DNA of 64,000 nt from Streptomyces sp. CB02366. GTDB taxonomy: Bacteria; Actinomycetota; Actinomycetes; Streptomycetales; Streptomycetaceae. The translations under genes and the position numbers were made by a program. The notes under the pieces are model-generated. The model did not search any database and was not told the origin of the DNA. It worked only from the letters and a program-made list of their open reading frames with translations. Positions 18,625-27,340 of the stretch are shown here, one piece after another. The stretch lies in assembly GCF_001905905.1 (NCBI RefSeq), contig NZ_LIVT01000001.1:1099952-1163951 (forward strand), in the 5' to 3' direction. The number at the start of each line of letters is the position of its first letter. The first letter of the stretch is position 1.

Positions 18625-19569
18625 GTGACGACCGCCGAGCAGCCTTCGACCGCCCCGGCCCGCCCCATCGCGCTGATCACCGGCGTCGGCCGCAGCATCG
18701 GCATCGGCGCGGGCATCGCGCGCAGGATGGCGGCCTCCGGCTGGGACGTGGCCTTCACCTACTGGACGCCGTACGACCGCCGTATGGCGTGGGGCGCCGA
18801 GCCGGGCGCCGCCGCGTCCATCGCGGACGAGCTGGCCGGGGCGGGGGCCCGTACGGCGGCGATCGAGGCGGACCTGACCGACGCCGAGGCCCCGGCGCGC
18901 ATCTTCGACGAGGTCGAGCGGCGCCTCGGCGGGCAGGTGACCGCGCTGATCCTCTCGCACGCGGAGTCGGTGGATTCGGGTCTGCTGGACACCACAGTGG
19001 AGGCGTTCGACCGGCACTTCACGGTGAACGCGCGGGCGAGCTGGCTGCTGATCCGCGAGTACGGGCTGCGCTTCCGGGGCGTAGGGGGAGACGGCGTGCC
19101 GGGCGGTACGGGAGACGTGCCGGGCGGCACGGAAGGCGGCGTTCCGGACGGCACGCCGGGTGCCACGGCCGACGCTCGGGAAGGCGTTCCGGGCGACTCG
19201 CCGGCTGGCCCGACCGCCGCCTCCGACCCCGCCCCCCGCCCCGCGACGGGCCGGATCGTGGCGCTCACCAGCGACCACACCGTCGGCAACCTCCCGTACG
19301 GGGCGAGCAAGGGCGCGCTGGACCGCATCACGCTGGCCGCCGCGCACGAGCTGGCCCACCTCGGGGTCACGGCGAACGTCGTCAACCCCGGCCCGGTGGA
19401 CACCGGCTGGATGACCGACGGCCTGCGCGAGGCCCTGGTGCGGGGCACTCCCCTCGGCCGCCTCGGCACCCCGCGCGACACCGCCCACCTGGTGGATTTC
19501 CTCTGTTCCCCCCAAGGCCAGTGGATCAACGGCCAGTTACTCAAGAGCAACGGCGGCGCGGCGTCCTGA
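18625..19569 (+). CDS. Short-chain dehydrogenase/reductase with glycine-rich insertion
   Basis: A 314-residue SDR, about 60 residues longer than usual. The cofactor site is ALITGVGRSIGIGAGIARRM; ILSHAESVDSG takes the NNAG position; LTSDHTVGNLPYGASKGALD supplies the catalytic Tyr and Lys; the C-terminus ends INGQLLKSNGGAA. Between about residues 155 and 207, in the loop before the catalytic Ser, is a low-complexity insertion with VPGGTG, VPGGTE and VPDGTP repeats, encoded by 21-24-bp units (19096-19155). GTG at 18625 is closest to the fold; an upstream in-frame GTG exists. Annotated elsewhere as 3-ketoacyl reductase-like; the substrate is unknown. Confidence 0.85.
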   Translation: MTTAEQPSTAPARPIALITGVGRSIGIGAGIARRMAASGWDVAFTYWTPYDRRMAWGAEPGAAASIADELAGAGARTAAIEADLTDAEAPARIFDEVERRLGGQVTALILSHAESVDSGLLDTTVEAFDRHFTVNARASWLLIREYGLRFRGVGGDGVPGGTGDVPGGTEGGVPDGTPGATADAREGVPGDSPAGPTAASDPAPRPATGRIVALTSDHTVGNLPYGASKGALDRITLAAAHELAHLGVTANVVNPGPVDTGWMTDGLREALVRGTPLGRLGTPRDTAHLVDFLCSPQGQWINGQLLKSNGGAAS

Positions 19570-19704
19570 CGCCGTACGGGAGGGCTTCCCGCCGTCGAGG
19601 CGCGCCGGTGGACCACGCTCGGGAACACGACGTCCCGTCAGCACGTCCGAACGCGCCGCAACACGTCTAATCTGGCCTGGTCCACGCAGTGCACAGGGGG
19701 TCGT

Positions 19705-21813
19705 ATGCGCAACGAAGACAGGGCCGACCGGGCATACGGCGGGCAGGGGGACGACGGTCGGGAACACGACCGCCGCGCGGACGACGGGCGGGCACACGAC
19801 GGCCGACCGCACCACTCCCCGGACCCCGAAGCCGGTCCGCCCGCCGCCCGGACCGTGATCGACGGCCGCTACGAGCTGCTGGAGCCGATCGGCAGCGGCG
19901 GGATGGGCGAGGTCTGGAAGGCCCGTGACCTGCGGTTGCGCCGGTTCGTCGCCGTGAAGGGGCTGCTCGACCGGAACGCCATGACCGCGGGCACGCAAGC
20001 GGCGGCGATGCAGCGGGCGCGGCGCGAGGCGGAGGCCATCGCCAAGATCGAGCACCAGAACGTGGTGACGGTCCACGACCAGGTGGAGACCGACCACCAG
20101 ATCTGGATCGTGATGAAGCTGCTCGAAGCGCGTTCGCTGGGCGACCTCTTGAGCAGTGAACGGGTCCTCGCCGTGCCGAGGGCGGCGAACATCGGCCTCC
20201 AGATCGTCCAGGGCCTGCGGGCGGTCCACGCGGCGTCGGTCGTCCACCGCGACGTGAAGCCGGGCAACGTCCTCGTACGGGACGACGGTCTCGTGATCCT
20301 GGTGGACTTCGGGATCGCCACCTTCGAGGGCGCGGACCGGGTGACCCGGTCCGGCAGTGTCATCGGCACCCCTCCGTACCTGGCGCCCGAACTGTTCGCC
20401 CCCACCTCTCCGGGCCCCACGCCCGCCTCCGACCTGTGGGCGCTCGGCGTCACGCTGTACGAGATGGTGGAGGGCCGGGCGCCTTTCGCCGGGCACGAGG
20501 TGTGGGAGGTCCAGGAGAACATCCGGCAGTCCCCCGACCCGGCCCTCCGGTACGCCGGGCCCCTCGCCCCGGTCATCCAGGGGCTGTTGGCCACGGACCC
20601 GCGCGAACGGCTGGACGCGGCCACGGCCGAGGCGATGCTCCGCGAGGTGCTCGGGGATCCGGCCGCGCCGCACGCCGGCGTGGCCGGCCCGGAGACGCAC
20701 CCGCCGACGGCGGCCGCGACACCGGACACGCCGAACCCGTCGCCCCCCTCCCCCGCCCCGGCCGTCGCTCCTCCCGCCCCCGGCCCCACGCCCCCGCCCG
20801 CCCCTCGTGCGGCGGCGGCGAACGGGGGAGGCCACGGCCGGCGGGGCTGGAAGGCGGCGGCGGCTGCCGTGTGCCTGGCGCTGCTGGCCGGCGCGGGCTG
20901 GCTGGTCTCGCAGGGCGACGACGACGGCGGGGGAAGCGGCGGCGGCTCCGCGGCCACCCAGGGCCAGGGAGAGGACGGGGGCCGGGGAGGGGGCGGCGGC
21001 ACGGCCGGGAGCGGCACGCAGGAACGGTGGAAGGACACCCACCCCACCCTGAAGATCGGCGTCAAGGACGACCAGCCGGGGCTGAGCATCTTCGACCGGA
21101 AGTCGCGTACGTACAAGGGGTACGACATCGACCTGGCCTACGCCATCGCGGAGAGCATGGGCTACGGGAAGGGCGAGGTCGCCTTCACCACGGTCGCCAC
21201 GGACTACCGGAGCACCGCCCTGAAGACCAAGCAGGTGGACCTGGTCATCGCCTCGTACAGCATCACCGACGACCGCAAGACGGCCTCCCCGGGCGGCTAC
21301 AGCGTCGATTTCGCGGGTCCGTACTACGAGGCGAGCCGGGGCTTCCTGGTACGGGAGAAGTCGGCCAAGTACACGATCAACGACTCCAGCGACCTGCGGG
21401 ACCTGGACGTGGAGGTGTGCACGGCGCGGGAGTCGACCTACGAGAAGGCGCTGCCGAAGCTGGGCTTCACCATGGCGAAGTCGCAGCCCAACACCTACCA
21501 GGACTGCCTGGACAAGCTGTTGGACCCGAAGTCCGACGTGTACGCGGTGGCTTCGGACGACATCATCCTCGCCGGGTACGTCGAGGCCAACCCGGGGAAG
21601 GTGCGCCGCCTGGAGAACATCCAGGGCGCGGAGGGCTACGGCGTGGCGATGCGGCCGAAGACCCGGGGGCTCAAGGGCGAGGTGTGCTCGGCGCTGCGGA
21701 CGATCCTGGCCGGCCGGATCTGGGAGGACATGTACAAGGAGAACCTGTCGGGCCTGGTGGGCAACGAGAACCCGCCGGGGCGCCCGGACCTGACGGAGTG
21801 CGCGGGGTTCTGA
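19705..21813 (+). CDS. Transmembrane Ser/Thr protein kinase with extracellular amino-acid-binding (SBP_bac_3) domain
   Basis: A 702-residue receptor-like kinase. Residues 51-320 are a Hanks-type kinase: IGSGGMGEVWKARDL loop, catalytic Lys in FVAVKG, HRDVKPGN (Asp-183), DFG and GTPPYLAPE activation segment. A Pro-rich linker (about 335-380) precedes one membrane helix (AAAAVCLALLAGAGWLVS). Outside, after a Gly-rich spacer, about residues 440-700 form a glutamate/glutamine-type substrate-binding domain (LKIGVKDDQPGLSIF, YDIDLAYAIAESMGYG, YGVAMRPKT). It should sense an amino acid outside and phosphorylate proteins inside, as proposed for other actinobacterial kinases with solute-binding sensors. 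Confidence 0.92.
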   Translation: MRNEDRADRAYGGQGDDGREHDRRADDGRAHDGRPHHSPDPEAGPPAARTVIDGRYELLEPIGSGGMGEVWKARDLRLRRFVAVKGLLDRNAMTAGTQAAAMQRARREAEAIAKIEHQNVVTVHDQVETDHQIWIVMKLLEARSLGDLLSSERVLAVPRAANIGLQIVQGLRAVHAASVVHRDVKPGNVLVRDDGLVILVDFGIATFEGADRVTRSGSVIGTPPYLAPELFAPTSPGPTPASDLWALGVTLYEMVEGRAPFAGHEVWEVQENIRQSPDPALRYAGPLAPVIQGLLATDPRERLDAATAEAMLREVLGDPAAPHAGVAGPETHPPTAAATPDTPNPSPPSPAPAVAPPAPGPTPPPAPRAAAANGGGHGRRGWKAAAAAVCLALLAGAGWLVSQGDDDGGGSGGGSAATQGQGEDGGRGGGGGTAGSGTQERWKDTHPTLKIGVKDDQPGLSIFDRKSRTYKGYDIDLAYAIAESMGYGKGEVAFTTVATDYRSTALKTKQVDLVIASYSITDDRKTASPGGYSVDFAGPYYEASRGFLVREKSAKYTINDSSDLRDLDVEVCTARESTYEKALPKLGFTMAKSQPNTYQDCLDKLLDPKSDVYAVASDDIILAGYVEANPGKVRRLENIQGAEGYGVAMRPKTRGLKGEVCSALRTILAGRIWEDMYKENLSGLVGNENPPGRPDLTECAGF

Positions 21814-22075
21814 GCGGCGGTTCGGCGGGCCGGGCGTCCCAGGGGGGGCGCCGGGCCCGTGGGACGCCGGGTTGCCGGGGTTCGGGCCACGGGCTGCTGG
21901 GTCCTCGGGCCACGGGGCCACGGGGCTGCTGGGTCCTCGGGCCGGCGGACCCTCGGGCCTTCACGTCCTCGGCCCAGCCCGCCCGGCCCACCGTTTGCCG
22001 CCTGCCGTTTGCCGCTCGCCGCTTGCCGCCCGACCACTCCCCGGCTCACCGCTCCCTGACTCCCCGCCCCCCTGC
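21814..22075. repeat. Intergenic low-complexity region with direct repeats
   Basis: In the convergent gap after the kinase, a 28-29-bp sequence (core GCTGCTGGGTCCTCGGGCC) occurs twice, at 21884-21911 and 21915-21943. A second stretch (21990-22031) consists of TTTGCCGCCTGCCG-like short repeats. No gene or clear hairpin terminator was found. Confidence 0.6.
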
Positions 22076-22561
22076 TCACCGCTCGGGGAAACGCTCCCCG
22101 CACCGGCTGCAGAAGACCGGGGCGGGGTCCTGCGACAGCCGCCCGCACCCGGGGCAGACCCGGTCCAGCATGCAGGGCCCCTCGCCGCCCTCGTCCGCCC
22201 CGCTGGGCGGCTTGATGGCGAGGCCGGGGCGGCGGCGGTGGACGGTGAGGTAGCCGAGCCCGTCCGGCCCCGCGACCAGCGCGCGCCGGGACGTGCGCGG
22301 CAGCCACAGGACGGTGCCGTCCTCCAGAGCCAGGTCACGGCCGCCCGCCCGGGCCGTCCCCCCGCCCTCCAGGACGACGAGGAGCACGTCGAGCACGTCC
22401 TCCTGATGCTCCCCGACCTCGGTGCCGGCGGGGAGCCGCACCAGATTGGCGTCCAACTCCCGACCGGGCTCGGCCAGATGCCACAGCGCACCGCGCTCAT
22501 CGTCCTCGACGGCGGCGAGGACGTCGGTGAGCACGGCGAGAATCTCAGGAGTGGCGTTCAC
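22076..22561 (-). CDS. Cupin-like protein with C-terminal zinc ribbon
   Basis: A 161-residue protein. Residues 30-115 look like a cupin barrel (ANLVRLPAGTEVGEHQEDVL, DVLLVVLEGGGTARAGGRDL, LEDGTVLWLPRTSRRALVAG), here with a Glu/His-containing metal-site region. The C-terminus carries CPGCG and CSRCGERF, a four-cysteine zinc ribbon. GTG at 22561 is the likely start. Just upstream lies a 48-bp remnant of a VOC-family gene. The cupin plus ribbon arrangement suggests a small metal-dependent sensor or binding protein; function unknown. Confidence 0.75.
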   Translation of the reverse strand: MNATPEILAVLTDVLAAVEDDERGALWHLAEPGRELDANLVRLPAGTEVGEHQEDVLDVLLVVLEGGGTARAGGRDLALEDGTVLWLPRTSRRALVAGPDGLGYLTVHRRRPGLAIKPPSGADEGGEGPCMLDRVCPGCGRLSQDPAPVFCSRCGERFPER

Positions 22562-22577
22562 GACGTCCAGGCTACGC

Positions 22578-22625
22578 GGGGCCGCCGCCACGCAGAACTC
22601 GTCGCCCTCGGGGCCGGCCGTCACC
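22578..22625 (-). pseudogene. 3' fragment of a VOC-family (glyoxalase-like) gene
   Basis: About 48 bp, nearly identical (three differences) to the 3' end of the VOC gene at 37278-37724. It translates in the minus strand as PEGDEFCVAAAP against PEGNEFCVAAAP in the intact protein. Nothing of the rest of the gene was found upstream, so it is a scar of a lost or rearranged copy. Confidence 0.7.
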
Positions 22626-22722
22626 CCAGACTGCCCGTCGCATCGATCGCTCCGCAGGCCGCGGCCCGACCACAACGGAACGGACCCGAGCCGTACGCAC
22701 CTCCGTGGCGCGCGGCCCGGTG

Positions 22723-24126
22723 CTACTTGAGCATGCGGGCCGCCTCCACCTGGTGGAGGTGCACGACGACGTCGTACGCCTCCGCGAACCGGACCTGCGG
22801 GGCGTCCGCGATTCCCGGGTAGGTGGCGCCGATGTTCTTGACGGTCTGCGGCGCGGCGAGCCAGGCCCGGGCCGCGGCGGGGGTGCCGCGCAGGTCCACC
22901 ATGAAGTCGCGGTACCGCACCCGGTCGAGGGTGTGCTCGGCGGTGCCGGGCACGGCCGGGCCGACACTGAAGCGGTGAGCGGCGCCGTCCCGGCCGGAGG
23001 CGTTGAACGAGCCGTGGTCGAAGGTGAGGCCGACACTCACATAGCCGCTGCCCAGCAGCTCGCGGAGGAATTCGCCCTGGACCTTCGGGTAGTGGTCGGG
23101 AATGTAGGTCTTGAGGGCGATGTGGCCGTTGTGGGCGGCGAGCATGATCTTGTTGCCGGTTCGCCGCTGCCACCAGGCGACGTTCTCCGCCATGACCCGG
23201 TCGCGATGGAGCATCGCGTCGCGGATGCCCTGCGGGCCGTCCAGGTCGAAGGCGAACAGCGTGGCCATCTGGTGGATCGCGGTGGCGTGCTGGAGGGCCC
23301 AGGCGTACGCGTCGGCGTCGGCGCCCGTGCCGGGCCGCTGCTTGAGCAGGCCCACCGCCCGGCCGGCCCGCTCGGCGAGCTCCTTGCGTGTGGCCAGCGG
23401 CTTCGCCCAGTAGTCGTTGACGTACTTCTCGGCTTCGGTGGTGGGCCGCAGGTCCCGGTACAGTGCGGCGAGTTGCGGGGCGAGTTCGGGGCGGGCCTTG
23501 GCCGCGTAGGCACTCACCTTGTCGTACAGTTCGGCACCGGCGAACCCGCCGTCGTCGCCGACGAAGCGCACCGGGTCCTTCGGGTGCTTGACGTTGTAGG
23601 CGCGCATCCACTGGAAGAGTTCGCGATACTCGGCGTTGTTCCACCACCGGTAGTCGCCCTGGAACTCCTCGTCCATGATCTGCTTCAAGTCGCCCTCGCC
23701 GCGCGTGACGTAGGCGTCGATCCGCAATCCGGTGCTCCACGCGGTTTCGAGGGCGAACGCCCGGAAACCCTTCTCCTCCACCAGGTACCGGAAGGCCCGG
23801 TGCTTGACGGTGAAGAACTCGTGCGAGCTGTGGGTGGCCTCGCCCACCCCCACCACCCGGGCGTCGCCGACCATCCGGCCGAACGGGCGCAGATCGGCCA
23901 GCCCACCGCCGGGCTCGGTGGTCCGCAGCGGGTGGGCCGCCCGGCTGAGGGCCGCCTCGGGAGAGCGGAAAGCGGCGGACGTGACCTCCTGCGAGCCGGC
24001 GAGCGCGGCGGCAGCCGAGGCGGTGGACGTGGCGGGAGGCGTGGTGGCTGAGGCGACCGGAGAGACGGCCAGGGTGGCACCGAGCGGGACGAGCAGGGCG
24101 CTGAGCAGGAATGTGCGCGTGTTCAT
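22723..24126 (-). CDS. Secreted erythromycin-esterase-family hydrolase
   Basis: A 467-residue exported protein. Residues 1-28 are a signal peptide (FLLSALLVPLGATLAVSPVA). The mature protein belongs to the erythromycin esterase superfamily: GDARVVGVGEATHSSHEFF holds the conserved Glu and His, FRAFALETAWSTG and FVGDDGGFAGAELYD follow, and MLAAHNGHIAL carries the second active-site His region. Members open macrolide lactones, but many related actinobacterial proteins have unknown substrates, so macrolide resistance is possible and not shown. ATG at 24126 begins the signal peptide. It is the last gene before the first CRISPR array. Confidence 0.88.
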   Translation of the reverse strand: MNTRTFLLSALLVPLGATLAVSPVASATTPPATSTASAAAALAGSQEVTSAAFRSPEAALSRAAHPLRTTEPGGGLADLRPFGRMVGDARVVGVGEATHSSHEFFTVKHRAFRYLVEEKGFRAFALETAWSTGLRIDAYVTRGEGDLKQIMDEEFQGDYRWWNNAEYRELFQWMRAYNVKHPKDPVRFVGDDGGFAGAELYDKVSAYAAKARPELAPQLAALYRDLRPTTEAEKYVNDYWAKPLATRKELAERAGRAVGLLKQRPGTGADADAYAWALQHATAIHQMATLFAFDLDGPQGIRDAMLHRDRVMAENVAWWQRRTGNKIMLAAHNGHIALKTYIPDHYPKVQGEFLRELLGSGYVSVGLTFDHGSFNASGRDGAAHRFSVGPAVPGTAEHTLDRVRYRDFMVDLRGTPAAARAWLAAPQTVKNIGATYPGIADAPQVRFAEAYDVVVHLHQVEAARMLK

Positions 24127-24435
24127 GGGCCCCACTCTCGCCGCGTGCGGGCACCCCGGACCATCCGGTGCACCCCCGAACCGCCCGGGCCTCAACCCCA
24201 CCCGCCGTCGGGGCATTGGCCCCGGTCGGAAAGGGGGGACCACTATGTTGTCAAACCTGAATCCATGAGGTACCGGTTGCACGAGCGATGAGAAACGGCT
24301 CTCGCCACCGACCGTCCGTGGAAACCGTCACGCGGGCGCGCGACGAGGTCTCGCAGCCGGGTCCGACCACGCGAGCCGACCGAGGGGCCGGATGGTCAGG
24401 GTGTCGAGGTCGACGCCTGCCAGCTGGTCAAGGAT
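24127..24435. other. Intergenic region between the esterase gene and CRISPR array 1
   Basis: About 310 bp. The segment 24241-24300 is A/T-richer (TTGTCAAACCTGAATCC) and may hold the esterase promoter. The rest has no convincing gene, and no further repeat is recognisable one or two periods left of the decayed repeat at 24436. Confidence 0.4.
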
Positions 24436-25257
24436 GAAGCAGAAGGTGCGTGCGCGGGGACCACCCATCTCGGTGCCATCGTTCCCGCAGGTGCTTGGGA
24501 CCACCCCCGCATGCACGGGGACCACACTTCAGTGGCACGGTCCGAAGAGATGGATCCGGGACCACCCCTGCGTGCGCGGGGACCACTCCTTGACGAGCGC
24601 GCGGGGAAAGTAGGAGTCGGGACCACCCCCGCGTGCGCGGGGACCACCGCGATCGGCCGGGCGCTCGAAGAGATCGAGCGGGACCACCCCCGCGTGCGCG
24701 GGGACCACTCGCCCTGCTTGTCGGCCCACTGGATGTCGAGGGGACCACCCCCGCGTGCGCGGGGACCACGAGGTCTTCCCCAGGTAGAGGCCGCCATGGA
24801 CGGGACCACCCCCGCGTGCGCGGGGACCACCTCCTCACGGCGGCAAGCGCCACCGCCCTCGGAGGACCACCCCCGCGTGCGCGGGGACCACAGTCAAGGG
24901 GATGGACCACGCCGACACCGTCAGGGACCACCCCCGCGTGCGCGGGGACCACGCGGCCAAGCTCGCGGCCGCGACCTACGCCGCGGGACCACCCCCGCGT
25001 GCGCGGGGACCACGCTTCTGGCCCGCTGGCGGGGCCCCGTCGCACGGGACCACCCCCGCGTGCGCGGGGACCACCCCGCCAAGCCCGACGCGGCGGCGAC
25101 CGCCGAGGGACCACCCCCGCGTGCGCGGGGACCACCCATACCGGGCGAGGCGGACCGCCATGTCGTCGGGACCACCCCCGCGTGCGCGGGGACCACCGTC
25201 TTGTACGTCACGCCGTACAGCTCTGCGAGGGACCACCCCCGCGTGCGCGGGGACCAC
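24436..25257 (-). CRISPR. Type I-E-like CRISPR array 1 (13 good repeats plus one decayed)
   Basis: Repeats of 29 nt (first base variable) recur every 61 nt exactly, at 24497, 24558, 24619 and on to 25229, separated by 32-nt unique spacers. Each begins GGACCACCCCCGCG and ends GCGGGGACCAC; the middle CCCCGCG-TG/CA-CGCGGGG makes a 7-bp stem as in type I-E repeats. The leftmost unit (24436-24464) keeps only its right 17 bases, and the next two carry point changes. Decay on the left and the conserved flank on the right place the leader at the right, so crRNA is read from the minus strand. No cas gene is present in this window. Confidence 0.97.
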
Positions 25258-25338
25258 AGTTCGTGACCTGCGGGTTTAGGCGGCTGGGTAGCGGTTTTTG
25301 CTTACTTCTTGAGAAACCGGCATGCCTCACCTTTGATT
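25258..25338 (-). promoter_or_regulatory. CRISPR leader of array 1
   Basis: The roughly 80 bp right of the last repeat match the sequence right of array 2 with about five differences: both start AGTTCGTGACCTGCGGGTTT and contain CTTACTTCTTGAGAAACCGG. Identity fades after about 25338. In minus-strand reading the region is A-rich (AGTAAGCAAAAACCGC) directly before the first repeat, as expected of a leader that carries the promoter and adaptation signals. Confidence 0.85.
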
Positions 25339-25477
25339 ACGAAACGGTCATGTCTGGGGTGCGGGTGGTGTCATTCTGCCTGCTGCCGGTCGCGTCGGGA
25401 CGACTTCAGCGCAAGAGGCGGGGCTCCGCGCCCTGCGGAGTGGTTCTGGGTAGCGGGCCGACCCTGCCGGTCGGGAT

Positions 25478-26695
25478 TCAGACGGGCTTGAGGAGGGTGC
25501 GGAGGTTGGCCATACGCGCTTTCACGGTGGCGACTTCGGCGGGGGCGGGCGTGGCGGTGTCGCCGTGGGCATGGGCATGGGCGTGGCGGCAGGGGCGACA
25601 GAGGCCGTCCGGTAGGGCTTCGGGGTGGCCGGGGCGGCCGCAGTTGGTGCATTCGATGAGGATGCGACGGGCGGGCGCTGGGGTGCCGGGCCCTGGTCGG
25701 GCGGTTTCTGGCGTGGGGAGTTGGGGCGGGATCTTGTCGGTGAGGCGGCGGCGGATGAGGCCGGCGGGGGAATCGATCTGCGCGGGGAGTCCTGCGGTGA
25801 GGGCGCTGGTGAGGTAGTCGACGCTGACGCCTCGTGCGAGCCATGCGGTGGCGAGGGGTTCGAGGGCGGCGCAGTCGTGGGCGGAGAGGGCGAGACGGTG
25901 GTCGTCGCGGCCCAGGCGGGCCAACGCCAGGTAGGCCGGGGAGGGCCCGGGTTCAGGGGCGGTTCGGAACGTCGCCGGGACCGGGCCTTGGACGGGCGGC
26001 ACGGGGGCGACAGGCTCGGCGGGCGGCACGTGAACCGTGGCTCGGGTGGGTGGCGCGTGAGTCATGGCCTGCGGGGGCAGAGCCGGTTCGGCGTCGTGGA
26101 GTTGGGATGCGTCGGCATCGCGGGGCCGGGACGCGGCGGGCGCGGGGCCGGGACGCGGCGGGCGCGGGGAGCGGGGTGCGTCGGGCGCGGGGAGCGGGGT
26201 GCGTCGGTGCGGTACGGCGGCGGGTCCGGGGGCCCGTTCCCCTGCCGGGCCTTCCGGGTGCGCGGGAGGCGGTTCCGCGGTCGGGGCCCACGGCGGAGGG
26301 GGCGTCGGGTTGCCGCCCGGGGCGGCCGGTGGCGGGGCGGTGGTCTGCGCGGCGTTCTCCGCAGCGAGGTGGGCGTTCCACCACTCGTTGTCGCGCGCGG
26401 TGCGGGACCAGAACGTACGGAAGGCCCACCGCACTTCGTCGCCCGTGCCGACCGCGCAGCGTACGCGGCGCAGGTGGCCCGCGACGGACAGGGCATTGAG
26501 CGCGGTGGAGACGGCCTGCTGGCCGTAGAGCGGGAGTTGTCTGGCCAGTTGCTTCACGCTCATCGCCGCGCCCTCGGGGAGGTGGTCGATGAACCCGGCC
26601 ACGTACCGCTCACGGGTCGGAAGCAGGGCGAAGTCGTCGCGGGTGCGTGGCTGCTGGTTCGGTGCGGAGCGTTTGCCGTAACCCGGACTGGCCAT
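25478..26695 (-). CDS. Helix-turn-helix protein with C-terminal zinc ribbon
   Basis: A 405-residue soluble protein. Residues about 20-85 form a winged helix (LPTRERYVAGFIDHLPEGAA, MSVKQLARQLPLYGQQAVST, ALNALSVAGHLRRVRC). A long Pro/Ala-rich linker (about 125-245) separates it from a helical region (YLALARLGRDDHRLALSAHD, LTSALTAGLPAQIDSPAGLI) and a zinc ribbon CTNCGRPGH ... CRPC. It resembles DNA-binding proteins common in Streptomyces accessory regions; function unknown. ATG at 26695 is chosen because the upstream in-frame sequence has no family character. It abuts CRISPR leader 1. Confidence 0.7.
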   Translation of the reverse strand: MASPGYGKRSAPNQQPRTRDDFALLPTRERYVAGFIDHLPEGAAMSVKQLARQLPLYGQQAVSTALNALSVAGHLRRVRCAVGTGDEVRWAFRTFWSRTARDNEWWNAHLAAENAAQTTAPPPAAPGGNPTPPPPWAPTAEPPPAHPEGPAGERAPGPAAVPHRRTPLPAPDAPRSPRPPRPGPAPAASRPRDADASQLHDAEPALPPQAMTHAPPTRATVHVPPAEPVAPVPPVQGPVPATFRTAPEPGPSPAYLALARLGRDDHRLALSAHDCAALEPLATAWLARGVSVDYLTSALTAGLPAQIDSPAGLIRRRLTDKIPPQLPTPETARPGPGTPAPARRILIECTNCGRPGHPEALPDGLCRPCRHAHAHAHGDTATPAPAEVATVKARMANLRTLLKPV

Positions 26696-27024
26696 CGGGT
26701 AGGCGTGGGGGGCTGCTGGAGCGGACGGGGCGGAGCTAAGGTGCTGAGTAGCCAATGGATCGGCTTTCTGGGTTAACGATCTTGCGGTTAGACCCTGGCC
26801 CGGTGCTCCAACACCGTGTCGGGGTCGTTTGGTTCTCGCACCGTAGACAGTCGTCACGCTGCGCCGCAAGCCGTCACCATTAGTCATACTTGCTGGCCGC
26901 GACGGAGCCGGGAGAGCGGGGAGGTTTACCCAACCCTGTGTACTACCAGCTGGTTTAAAAGGAGCTCGGGCCTTGGGGTTTGCATCCCGAGACCCGGAAC
27001 CCGCGCTTCGGCCCCGATCCCCCT

Positions 27025-27053
27025 CGCCCCGCCCCCGCGTGCGCGGGGACCAC
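27025..27053 (-). repeat. Isolated CRISPR repeat between the two arrays
   Basis: The last 22 bases (27032-27053) are identical to the repeat of the two arrays; the first seven positions are mostly changed. No second repeat is found 61 nt to either side and no leader follows, so this is a single relic repeat. Confidence 0.85.
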
Positions 27054-27136
27054 CGATCGTATTCGGGTGGATACTGATGGTCCGCGCGCTTCGCCCCAAG
27101 CAGCCGTACGACGCGGCCCCTCGTGGCGCCGCTGAC

Positions 27137-27174
27137 GAGCCCGGTCGTACTCCCCCGTGGGTACGGCCGGGCTC
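27137..27174. terminator. Orphan hairpin
   Basis: 14-bp arms, GAGCCCGGTCGTAC and GTACGGCCGGGCTC (one U-G wobble), with a 10-nt loop. It has terminator strength but sits between two gene starts, so its original gene appears to be missing. Confidence 0.55.
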
Positions 27175-27340
27175 GCTGACGTCGGCGGGTATCCGTTCGC
27201 GGTCTGATCGTTCGCCTTCTCCGGAGGCTACTGCTGCTCAACGGGCCCGCGCGCAGGTGCCCTGCTCTCCGAGCCGGGACGCCTTCGTGTTGCTGAAAGC
27301 GACCTCCACGGAGGCGGGGCGTTCTCGTAGGCTCGCGGCC

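Larger units (their letters stand above)
26696..27340. other. 645-bp non-coding scar between divergent genes
   Basis: No gene is supported. The region holds a solitary CRISPR repeat (27025-27053) and a strong hairpin (27137-27174), neither of which serves an adjacent gene, since both flanking genes start here and are read away. This suggests deletion of genes or of a third array. Promoters for cutA and the helix-turn-helix gene must also lie here. Confidence 0.5.

Noticed and set aside
22723..24126. Confident macrolide-resistance gene
   Set aside because: The superfamily is clear, but many secreted actinobacterial members have no shown macrolide activity and there is no macrolide cluster in the window.
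22076..24154. One 692-codon minus-strand protein covering cupin and esterase regions
   Set aside because: Only the last 161 codons have protein character; the upstream part is the wrong frame of the esterase gene, which has its own signal peptide and motifs.
24433..25266. Open frames across the CRISPR arrays encoding GPPPRARGP- or SPRTRGW-type repeats
   Set aside because: They are translations of the 61-nt repeat-spacer period; 61 is not a multiple of three, so the repeat is merely read in alternating frames. The same holds for frames over 36263-36819.
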